Origin: a virus
Length of the DNA stretch: 23,419 bases
Reading direction: 5' to 3' (one strand)
Virus record (IMG/VR): IMGVR_UViG_3300025626_000132
Span: 1 to 23,419 of that record
Positions 1 to 5,563 of the stretch are shown piece by piece. A program made the position numbers and the translations under genes. Positions within the stretch are counted from its first letter, which is position 1; each line of letters begins with the position of its first letter. Below the pieces are notes generated by a model. That model had not been told where the DNA came from. It did no database searches and worked only from the letters and a program-made list of their open reading frames with translations.

Positions 1-400
1 CGTTCTGCTGCATTTCTCGTTTCGCTTCCATTGCCCGATACACAGTTCGCTCTCGCTCTTCTCTTATTTGTTTGCGGAGATCGGTCATCTCCTTATACGT
101 GTTTGGCCCGTAGCGATAATTCAATAGAAATTTTATCTCCTTCTCACGTTCGAGCAGTGCTTTCTTATGCGTAATTATTTGCAGTGCTTCTCGCTCGATA
201 CTGTCCGAGCCTTGCGACATCTTCTCGTGGAGCTTTGGCTTTTTTCGCTGGCTCTCAGCTTTGGTTACATCCGCGCAGGCTTCGTACCAACTCGACAAAG
301 TTGTTGTGACATCGTGCAATTCTCGGCCCGCGCCGATCAATTTTTTTGTGAGCGTAAAGGCCGCAGAGGCAGCCGTAAAAGCGCTGATGGGATCGATCAT
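1..400 (-). CDS. Coiled-coil-rich phage protein, 3'-truncated by window edge
   Basis: An open frame starts with ATG at 400 and stays open through 133 codons to the left edge, so the C-terminus is missing. The start lies three bases after the stop codon of the nuclease gene upstream, which suggests translational coupling. The N-terminus (MIDPISAFTAASAAF) is mildly hydrophobic. The rest is very charged and predicted helical, with a Lys/Glu-rich part near residues 85-133 (motifs HKKALLEREKEIKFLL and RYGPNTYKEM). From memory, proteins with this pattern occur in marine phages next to lysis or packaging genes and may end in a transmembrane segment, which would fit an Rz/spanin-like role. That part is outside the window, so this is only a guess. 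The reading is supported by continuous coding in the same direction as its neighbours and by the absence of any better frame here. Confidence 0.7.
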   Translation of the reverse strand, partial: MIDPISAFTAASAAFTLTKKLIGAGRELHDVTTTLSSWYEACADVTKAESQRKKPKLHEKMSQGSDSIEREALQIITHKKALLEREKEIKFLLNYRYGPNTYKEMTDLRKQIREERERTVYRAMEAKREMQQN

Positions 401-403
401 GGG

Positions 404-787
404 TCATCCTTTAAGATGCCCTCGCTCACGTAGAAGGGCTGCATATAACTCCTTCATATGTTTTAACCTGATTACGCATAGGCTGTCGTCCAACGCCTCG
501 CGGTTGCGGCGAGTTATGACCACTGGAAATTCTGTCGAGCGTGTGTCTCTGATGTTGCGCTCCGCTTGCGCGAGTGCGTCTCGTACGTTGAGCCGCTCGG
601 TTCGCTTGGCTTCGACAAATATTTCTGGGGTGCCGAGGAGGTCAGCACCGCCTGCGTGTAGCCCAACCTTGCCGCCGCCGCTGAGTGGTGCGCGTTGCAC
701 CCGCTCCTCGCCGAAGATGTGTTCATTGAACCAGTGTGCGAGATCGACTTCGTATTTGTCGCCCTTCGCTTTTTGCGGATTACCCAT
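404..787 (-). CDS. Holliday junction resolvase-like PD-(D/E)XK endonuclease
   Basis: This 127-residue protein has the layout of the Hjc/VRR-type nuclease fold. A conserved N-terminal acidic residue is E13 (KYEVDLAHWF). A basic RAPLSGGG loop follows at 32-39, then D49 in GGADLLG, then E59-x-K61 in IFVEAKR. These give the E...D...ExK catalytic set that binds a metal ion and cuts DNA. Its size matches archaeal and phage resolvases. Likely roles are resolving four-way or branched junctions made during phage recombination, or trimming DNA before packaging. The start at 787 overlaps the stop of the upstream zinc/HTH gene by 8 bases, with a G-rich Shine-Dalgarno-like stretch ahead of it, and the downstream gene begins almost at once. 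Fold and catalytic motif are seen directly; the exact substrate is inferred. A different restriction-type nuclease of the same fold is the main alternative. Confidence 0.75.
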   Translation of the reverse strand: MGNPQKAKGDKYEVDLAHWFNEHIFGEERVQRAPLSGGGKVGLHAGGADLLGTPEIFVEAKRTERLNVRDALAQAERNIRDTRSTEFPVVITRRNREALDDSLCVIRLKHMKELYAALLRERGHLKG

Positions 788-1169
788 AGCTTTGCCCCCA
801 TATAAAGAAATTGCTGATGTCGAACGGTGGCTTTGGGAGAGATGGCTCTCGATAGCCTTCCTCCTCTTCGCCGAAGCTCATGCGAGACGAGAGTGCCTCC
901 TTCTCGTGGCAATGGGTGCATCGATACTGATTGATGGGTCGCCTCTTCTGATCACCGCATAGGGTGCATGGCCTGTCCCACATCGTCTCTGGCATTTTGA
1001 ATTGGTACTTAGCCCCTGCGAAATACTGCAAGCCCTCGCGCATGAGAATGCGTTTGAGTGTGTCCACGCAGCAGCCCAACTTGTCTGCCATTGTCTGATG
1101 ATCGAGGTCAGCGTGGCGCTTATGTAGCCAGTTGCGTTGCCTCTTCGTAAGCTCTCGTTGCTTTGCCAT
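780..1169 (-). CDS. Small HTH / zinc-ribbon protein
   Basis: The protein has 129 residues from the ATG at 1169. I chose this start over an in-frame ATG at 1199 because AAAGAGGTG lies just upstream of it at ribosome-binding distance. Residues 23-46 (TMADKLGCCVDTLKRILMREGL) look like a helix-turn-helix. Cysteines 68, 71, 84 and 87 form a CxxC...CxxC zinc ribbon. The last 40 residues are acidic then aromatic, without a clear domain. Combining a DNA-binding helix with a zinc ribbon suggests a sequence-specific DNA-binding protein, either a transcription factor or an accessory to the nuclease encoded directly downstream, with which it overlaps. No family can be named with confidence. The roughly 480-bp gene-free stretch before it probably holds its promoter or leader. 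Confidence 0.7.
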   Translation of the reverse strand: MAKQRELTKRQRNWLHKRHADLDHQTMADKLGCCVDTLKRILMREGLQYFAGAKYQFKMPETMWDRPCTLCGDQKRRPINQYRCTHCHEKEALSSRMSFGEEEEGYREPSLPKPPFDISNFFIWGQSYG

Positions 1170-1263
1170 GCTCACCTCTTTGTGGCTCCTGTACCACACG
1201 GCAAACTAATGCACAACTAAAGTTCTTAAATAGTACATCTACCTATTGACTTTCTCGACAAAC

Positions 1264-1516
1264 TTGTTACCCTCGGAGGAGCGAAGACGGCGCAGACAAA
1301 TGAGTTCCCAACAGAGTTGGAACTCATGCAGGCGAGGATAGTAGGCGTGATGCCGAGGGTAACAACTTCTGAGCCACAAACAATTTGCCACCGATAAAAA
1401 GATTTGTTATCAACGAATTGTGAGGGTAGCCCCAGACGCAGTTGGGTCGAACTTAGTTTAATCGCTGCCCTCACACGATCCCTCTTGGCTAGGATACGCA
1501 CTGCGATGGAGGGATC
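1264..1516 (-). ncRNA. Candidate structured non-coding RNA
   Basis: Three side-by-side helical elements (1264-1365 with a nested hairpin, 1419-1475, and 1477-1516) cover about 250 nt almost continuously. This looks like a multi-domain RNA rather than a single terminator or operator. The strand is assigned minus because both flanking genes are minus and transcripts from the primase-helicase gene would read through. A weak minus-strand promoter-like pair (TTGATC at 1518-1513 and TATCCT at 1496-1491, 16-bp spacer) exists but overlaps one stem. It could be an independent RNA, a 5' leader controlling the HTH gene at 1169, or a DNA-level structure such as an origin. I recognise no known RNA class. 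The perfect pairing is seen directly; that it acts as RNA is inference. Confidence 0.35.
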
Positions 1517-1596
1517 AACACCCCCCTTGACCGATGGTTAATCTAAAGTTAGCTTTTAGTTGTGCTGATCGTCCGAACCTGACGTAATTCGGCACT

Positions 1597-1646
1597 GGCC
1601 CTCGCAGCTTAATCTCATCGCAGCTTGGCTCTTACAGGCGAGGGCC
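1597..1646 (-). terminator. Stem-loop just after the primase-helicase gene
   Basis: A perfect 9-bp GC-rich stem (GGCCCTCGC with GCGAGGGCC) encloses a 32-base loop and begins 7 bases after the primase-helicase stop codon in the direction of its transcription. No T-run follows, so a classical intrinsic terminator is not shown. It could instead be a 3' stabilising structure, an RNase processing site, or part of the structured region further left. Confidence 0.3.
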
Positions 1647-1652
1647 GCTTAA

Positions 1653-3614
1653 TCACTGAGCATTTGCAATAGCACTGGCATGTGACATCGCTCTGATCGG
1701 TTGCGTCCACTCACGCACCACCGAGATTTGTTTGTGCAGGCGTGACGCTATCTCTGCGTCCGACAAAGCTGGGCGAGTGACGCCCTTCGCATCCTCCCAC
1801 TCTTGAGCAAACGTCTGCGCCCGTTGCTGTGGTGTGCGCTGTGACATGATCCGAACAGTGTCGTCGTCACGGTTGCTGACGAAACCCACATGATAGTAAG
1901 GCTCGTGCGTGTCGCTCCATTCTCGCACCTTGCCAAACCTCACGTCCATCATCACGTCCATATTCTCTGCATCGTCAATGTGCTGTGGCGATGACATGGT
2001 TGCGAAAGGGGTAGTGGGCAGGTCGCCATCCCATAGGCCAGCCTTGATTTCGGCGCTGTCCTTGTCCTCAAATATTTGCGTGATCTTTATCTGGGTTTCG
2101 AGAACGGTAAGCTGGTTGCTCGAGCCAGCCTCACGGCCCGACACGCTGCCATCGCTCGGCTTGTTTGAGTGATGCACGAGGATGACAGTCAGGCCAGCGT
2201 TACGCAGCTTGAGCATCAGGCGATTGATGTTCGACCATTCCTCTGCGCTATTCTCCATCAAGCCCGACCATGCGCTCCTCACGGTGTCGAGCACAACGAT
2301 GTCAGGTTTGTTTGCTTTGACCCACTGGTAGAATAACTTGAGGCCGCTCTCAGTACGAAGGTTCATATCCTCGCTGTCGTGGAACGGAGCCCAAATCATA
2401 AACTTGTCACCCGCATCGCCGAAGCTGCGCTTGCTTCGAGCTAAAAACTTTGCCACGTTCGACTTCGAATTTTCAAAATCGAGGTAGAGAACCTTGGGTG
2501 TTTTTATAATATTGAACGGCCCGAACCTCGATTGTTTAGCCGCCGCCGCGTACAGCATGTGACGCAGGAACATTGACTTGCCGTGACCGCTGAACCCATG
2601 CACTTGTATGATCGTGCCAGAGGTCGGGATGATGGGGTCAATGTAATACTCGACGCTGCCGATCTGTGCCTCAAGCTCGGGGATATCCTTGGTCGTAATC
2701 GGGGTGAACTTGCGCGGCTCGTCAGCTTCCTCGGGCTCCTCTTCCTTCAACCGATCAGGATGGTTCTTGGCTTCCATGTCCTCGACCCTGCTGCACATCT
2801 GAGCAACCTTGGCGGCATCGATGTAGTCAACGAAAAACTCAGCCATAAACTTGTATGCTTCGTCTACTAGATCGCCGCCTCGATAGCCCTCGGCTGCGCG
2901 TTCCGCGATGGCTTTCCACAATCTGTCGTCTCGGGCGTTGCCGCCACCGCTAGGTAGCTTGCCAACTTGCTCGACCAGTTCAGCCGTCGAGGCCCAGACC
3001 GAGACGTGCCGCTTGACGTTAGCAAGGCTCATGCCCTCAAACTTCATCTCGTTGAACGAGATCACGTTGTCGCCGCTGGGAGTGTCGAACGTGGGCATCG
3101 GATAGACAGGCATGTCATCAAAGTCGCACCCGTCCATAATCGCCCATGACTTGCCTGGGGATGGGGGAGCTAGGACGTAGCCCTTCGAGCCTCGCAGATC
3201 GAACCCAGCGACAGAAGGCCACTCGTGAGATCGAGTGACGTTTTTGCCGACACGGTTCTTGATCCACCCCGCATCTTGGGGGAACTTAAAGTAATAGTGG
3301 AACCCATTTTTTGTACGGGCCACTATAGGTGTGCGGGTCAGCCCCGCCGCCTTGGCTGCATCAACCGAGGGGAGATTTCCTTCATCGTCTGTGTCGCAGT
3401 CAACCACCACCAGCCCACTCAACGGGCCAGTGATGATTGCCACCTGTGCGTCAGGCCACTCAGCCCACCAGCCCTCGATCTCCTCAACCGTGGGCATGGT
3501 CATGTTATCAACGTAATGCCCCCAAGTAATGAGGGGGCTTTTACTCTGCGGGTTGACGGGCAGCGGTGCCCAACCTTTGTCCAGATACTCTAGTGCTGCG
3601 TCGAGTGCTGTCAT
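1653..3614 (-). CDS. Primase-polymerase / RecA-like replicative helicase fusion
   Basis: The 653-residue protein makes primers and unwinds the fork. Residues 1-170 are a bifunctional primase-polymerase (AEP, prim-pol) domain: WAPLPVNPQSKSPLI near 16-29, the metal-binding pair D72-C-D74 in VVVDCDTDD, the TKNGFHYYF nucleotide-binding motif at 101-109, and DLRGSKGYVLAPPS at 139-152. After a helical linker and an acidic stretch (283-300), residues 320-545 form a RecA/RepA-type ATPase. It has Walker A GFSGHGKS (340-347), YLDFEN (377-382), Walker B IVVLD (439-443), and VILVHHSNKP (477-486), a sensor-like strand. The last ~90 residues may bind DNA. The start at 3614 has GGAG nine bases upstream. The start lies inside the Cro-like gene, so the two are co-transcribed. 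Fused primase-helicases like this serve phages that replicate with their own initiation machinery; no DNA polymerase is seen in the window. Confidence 0.9.
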   Translation of the reverse strand: MTALDAALEYLDKGWAPLPVNPQSKSPLITWGHYVDNMTMPTVEEIEGWWAEWPDAQVAIITGPLSGLVVVDCDTDDEGNLPSVDAAKAAGLTRTPIVARTKNGFHYYFKFPQDAGWIKNRVGKNVTRSHEWPSVAGFDLRGSKGYVLAPPSPGKSWAIMDGCDFDDMPVYPMPTFDTPSGDNVISFNEMKFEGMSLANVKRHVSVWASTAELVEQVGKLPSGGGNARDDRLWKAIAERAAEGYRGGDLVDEAYKFMAEFFVDYIDAAKVAQMCSRVEDMEAKNHPDRLKEEEPEEADEPRKFTPITTKDIPELEAQIGSVEYYIDPIIPTSGTIIQVHGFSGHGKSMFLRHMLYAAAAKQSRFGPFNIIKTPKVLYLDFENSKSNVAKFLARSKRSFGDAGDKFMIWAPFHDSEDMNLRTESGLKLFYQWVKANKPDIVVLDTVRSAWSGLMENSAEEWSNINRLMLKLRNAGLTVILVHHSNKPSDGSVSGREAGSSNQLTVLETQIKITQIFEDKDSAEIKAGLWDGDLPTTPFATMSSPQHIDDAENMDVMMDVRFGKVREWSDTHEPYYHVGFVSNRDDDTVRIMSQRTPQQRAQTFAQEWEDAKGVTRPALSDAEIASRLHKQISVVREWTQPIRAMSHASAIANAQ

Positions 3615-3807
3615 TTAAGTCGTCTCCAATGAAGTATTGATTGAGGTCTAGCGCAGGCCACACCTCTTTGATTTGTGAAAGATAAAGGGACGAAATGCTG
3701 GCTCGACGCATCCAACCGTAAGGCACACATCTATTAGTTCCGATGTTTTTTGCGATGGTAGAAGAGCCGCCAAGGTCGGCAACCATTCTGTCGATGTCGA
3801 ATTTCAT
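3541..3807 (-). CDS. Cro-like HTH transcriptional regulator
   Basis: The protein has 88 residues from the ATG at 3807, chosen over an upstream in-frame ATG at 3888 because GAGGAAA precedes it and because the longer form would cover the promoter region. Residues 7-45 (MVADLGGSSTIAKNIGTNRCVPYGWMR... ) fit the small Cro-type helix-turn-helix, in which STIAKNIG and the following helix would contact the operator. An IKEVWPALDLNQYFIGDD segment follows, as in other phage Cro/YdaS-like proteins. It is divergent from the early operon and next to a perfect palindrome at 3858-3873, so it probably represses one or both divergent promoters. Its last ~24 codons overlap the start of the primase-helicase gene in another frame, an unusually long overlap (74 bases). 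A matching CI-type repressor is not in the window, so lysogeny cannot be judged. Confidence 0.75.
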   Translation of the reverse strand: MKFDIDRMVADLGGSSTIAKNIGTNRCVPYGWMRRASISSLYLSQIKEVWPALDLNQYFIGDDLNDSTRRSTRVSGQRLGTAARQPAE

Positions 3808-3819
3808 TTCACTTTCCTC

Positions 3820-3848
3820 TTGCTTGTGCCGTTTGTGTAGCGTATAGA
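3820..3848 (+). promoter_or_regulatory. Sigma70-type promoter for the early rightward operon
   Basis: TTGCTT at 3820-3825 and TATAGA at 3843-3848 are separated by exactly 17 bases. This is a good match to a bacterial sigma70 promoter, with transcription expected near 3855, just before the palindrome and 50 bases ahead of the first gene (ATG 3904, preceded by AGGAG). Use of the host RNA polymerase for early transcription is inferred. Confidence 0.6.
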
Positions 3849-3862
3849 CAACTTTACCACAA
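3834..3862 (-). promoter_or_regulatory. Possible divergent promoter for the Cro-like/primase-helicase operon
   Basis: On the minus strand TTGTGG (3862-3857) and TACACA (3839-3834) are 17 bases apart, placing a start near 3827, twenty bases before the Cro-like ATG at 3807. The hexamers are weaker than those of the plus-strand promoter. The -35 element overlaps the palindrome, so a bound regulator could block it. Confidence 0.4.
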
Positions 3863-3873
3863 CCCCCGTTGTG
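3858..3873. promoter_or_regulatory. Palindromic operator candidate (CACAAC-CCCC-GTTGTG)
   Basis: A perfect 6-bp inverted repeat has a 4-base spacer. It lies just downstream of the expected rightward transcription start and over the -35 of the leftward promoter. Its place between a Cro-like gene and the divergent early operon makes it the natural operator. Related half-sites (TTGTGC near 3824, GTTTGTG near 3831) occur nearby but are not perfect copies. Confidence 0.5.
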
Positions 3874-3903
3874 CAAGCAGACCGTCACTAATCAGGAGTT
3901 CAG

Positions 3904-4326
3904 ATGGACAAAGACATCATATTCGGCGACCAACTATTAACTCTCGCCCCCGAGCACCCCCAAGCAGATCGCCTACTAGAAGCGGCGATGGCCTATGTGA
4001 AATGCCTTGAACAGCAAGAAGAAACTAAGATGCGTTTGGACTATTTGAAGGCCCAACTCTTAGCTGATCTGCCAGAAGAGGTCGGCGAATACCCCATTCA
4101 TTTAGATGGCGGCGGTAGCGTCACGGTTAAGCTCGGCGAGAAATACGAGTGGGACAAAAAAGTTCTGTCCGACCTATTACTAAATGACAACCTGCCCGAC
4201 TGCGTAACCGCAGGATACACCGTCTCGAAAGCCAAGTTCGACAAGGCCGACGAGCACACAAGACAGCAACTCTCACCCGCCCTCACAATCAAACTAGGGC
4301 TCCCAACAATCAAGGTTAGCAAATGA
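3904..4326 (+). CDS. Hypothetical phage protein, first gene of early operon
   Basis: A 140-residue protein that I cannot assign to a named family. The N-terminal half (residues 18-60) is predicted helical with coiled-coil character (RLLEAAMAYVKCLEQQEETKMRLDYL). The C-terminal half looks alpha/beta, with a short strand-rich part (IHLDGGGSVTVKLGEKYEW) and a conserved-looking C-terminal stretch (YTVSKAKFDKADEHTR...LTIKLGLPTIKV). It has no signal peptide or membrane segment. AGGAG lies five bases before the start. Its stop overlaps the ATG of the Sak4-like gene by four bases (ATGA), so the two are translationally coupled, which suggests an accessory role in the recombination module. Nothing in the sequence shows enzymatic activity. 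Confidence 0.8.
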   Translation: MDKDIIFGDQLLTLAPEHPQADRLLEAAMAYVKCLEQQEETKMRLDYLKAQLLADLPEEVGEYPIHLDGGGSVTVKLGEKYEWDKKVLSDLLLNDNLPDCVTAGYTVSKAKFDKADEHTRQQLSPALTIKLGLPTIKVSK

Positions 4327-5102
4327 AAATCACCCCCCTAAAAACAAACGATGGCTCGGTTTCGGGCGCGTCGAAGACGCTGCTCTATGGGCATCACGGC
4401 GCAGGTAAGACTGCGATGATAGGTAAGTATCATAAAGCATTTGGTAAAGGTCTCGTGCTCTCGGGAGAGAGTGGACTGTCGAGCATCAGCGATATGGAGA
4501 TCGACTATCTCCCGTTCAGTTCGTTTGACCGCCCGACTAAAGAAGGCGAGTATTCTTTTAAGGATTTATGTGCGTACGTCATGTCGCCCGAGTTTGCCAA
4601 GCAGGAATATAAGTGGATCGCAATCGATAGCGCGACCGAATTAAGCCAGCGTTGCTTCGCTGATGTCGAAGTCGAGTTCGCCAATAACGCGAACGGCTTT
4701 GAGAAGTGGGGCGTGTACGAGCGCAAGATTACTGCCGCTCTCAAGTGGGTACGTGACCTTGATATGCACGTACTGATCACTGCACTCGCAAGCGAGGAGA
4801 ACGACGACAATGGTGTCACAAACTACTGGCCCATGCTCGTGCAAAAGAAGGTGCAGAAGCTAATACCAGCGTTGTACGACCACGTATTCTGCCTTGTCCG
4901 CAAGACGAGCGAGACCAATGGCAAGCTAGACGTGAAGCGTTATTTGGTCTGCGACCAGATCAACGGATGGCATGGCAAGACCCGTGACCCCCATCGCCGC
5001 CTCGCCGCATTCGAAGAGTGCGATGATGTCACCGAACTATTGCGCCGCGTCTACATGACCGAAGCGCAATTCAAAAAACACCAGCAAGGAGTATCGAAGT
5101 AA
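4323..5102 (+). CDS. Sak4-like RecA-fold ATPase (phage recombinase / annealing factor)
   Basis: This 259-residue P-loop NTPase belongs to the AAA_24/Sak4-like phage group. Walker A is GHHGAGKT at 23-30. A conserved LSGESGLSSI segment at about 46-55 follows. Walker B is KWIAIDSATE, with D102 as the metal-linked acidic residue. HVLITALASEEND near 149-161 fits the strand that carries the sensor residue. The length is typical for the family. Sak4 proteins help pair single-stranded DNA in phage recombination and work with an SSB. The next gene does encode an SSB-like protein, and the one after it a nuclease, so the trio looks like a complete single-strand annealing system. The start overlaps the preceding gene by four bases, and the stop overlaps the next ATG by one. 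Confidence 0.85.
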   Translation: MKITPLKTNDGSVSGASKTLLYGHHGAGKTAMIGKYHKAFGKGLVLSGESGLSSISDMEIDYLPFSSFDRPTKEGEYSFKDLCAYVMSPEFAKQEYKWIAIDSATELSQRCFADVEVEFANNANGFEKWGVYERKITAALKWVRDLDMHVLITALASEENDDNGVTNYWPMLVQKKVQKLIPALYDHVFCLVRKTSETNGKLDVKRYLVCDQINGWHGKTRDPHRRLAAFEECDDVTELLRRVYMTEAQFKKHQQGVSK

Positions 5103-5554
5103 TGTCATTTTCGGAAATGGGATTTGAAGGCGAAGATTTATCAGGCGTCGAAGTGCGAGGCGGTCAAAGCATCTTGGGTGCGGGTCGTCACGTTGTTAAT
5201 ATCAACAGTGCGGAAGTCGAGAAGGACGAGAAGAAAAAAACAATCCAGCTTGTGCTCGGCTACGAGAACGATGATGGCGTGATCCGCCAGTGGATATACA
5301 AGTACCACGATGGCAGCGAGGCCGCGACACGCATTGGTCTCGAGCAGATCGTTAGCTTGCTGACGTGCCTTGGGCATGACGCGAAGAAGACGCCGCACCC
5401 CTCGTACTTTGTGGGTAAAAAGGTGGGCATCGTCGCAAAGGACGAAGTTTATAACGGCAAGACATCAACCAAAGTGAAGTATCATTTCACTGTATCCGAG
5501 GACACCAAGAGCGAAAAAGCGGGTGACATCGGAGACGATGAAATTCCGTTCTAG
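5102..5554 (+). CDS. Single-stranded DNA-binding protein-like (DUF669 type)
   Basis: A 150-residue protein with a beta-rich body of the kind seen in phage DUF669 proteins. Evidence includes alternating strands such as GRHVVNINSAEVEKDEKKKTIQ and VIRQWIYKYHDG, and SYFVGKKVGIVAKDEVYNGKTSTKVKY near 101-127, typical of a late OB-fold half. It ends with an acidic tail finishing GDDEIPF. This is almost the hallmark C-terminus of bacterial SSBs (DDDIPF), which recruits partner enzymes. It should coat single-stranded DNA and load the Sak4-like ATPase encoded just before it. AGGAG is present upstream, and the ATG overlaps the last base of the previous stop codon. The tail motif and gene order are seen directly; OB-fold membership is inferred. 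Confidence 0.8.
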   Translation: MSFSEMGFEGEDLSGVEVRGGQSILGAGRHVVNINSAEVEKDEKKKTIQLVLGYENDDGVIRQWIYKYHDGSEAATRIGLEQIVSLLTCLGHDAKKTPHPSYFVGKKVGIVAKDEVYNGKTSTKVKYHFTVSEDTKSEKAGDIGDDEIPF

Positions 5555-5563
5555 GAGACGACC

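Larger units (their letters stand above)
1170..1652. other. Gene-free region rich in inverted repeats
   Basis: This is the largest non-coding gap in an otherwise densely coded window, lying between two minus-strand genes. It contains: an outer 13-bp perfect inverted repeat (1264-1276 with 1353-1365); a hairpin nested inside it (1300-1327, about 12 bp with one bulged C and an AGA loop); a 12-bp stem with one G.U pair (1419-1430 with 1464-1475); an 8-bp perfect stem (1477-1484 with 1509-1516); and a 9-bp perfect stem (1597-1605 with 1638-1646). A 9-bp direct repeat (TCGCAGCTT at 1602 and 1618) sits within the last of these. A 91-codon minus-strand frame at 1226-1501 is crossed by the stems and has no convincing protein character. 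No tRNA could be recognised. Confidence 0.6.

Noticed and set aside
261-962. Long plus-strand frame (233 codons)
   Set aside because: It lies opposite the left-edge, resolvase-like and HTH/zinc genes, whose minus-strand products carry clear motifs, and it has no recognisable domain of its own.
1419-1475. Possible tRNA
   Set aside because: The stem is 12 bp with only a small inner pairing; no anticodon arm, T-arm or acceptor end can be fitted.
1226-1501. 91-codon minus-strand frame in the gene-free region
   Set aside because: It is crossed by several long inverted repeats, has no clear ribosome-binding site, and its composition is not protein-like. It is better explained as a chance frame in structured non-coding DNA.
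1602-1626. Direct repeat that could be read as the start of a CRISPR or iteron array
   Set aside because: Only two 9-bp copies exist with a 7-bp gap, with no further copies and no spacer pattern.
3541-3873. Lambda-type lysogeny switch
   Set aside because: Only a Cro-like gene and one palindrome are seen; no CI-type repressor or integrase is in the window, so a temperate lifestyle cannot be claimed.
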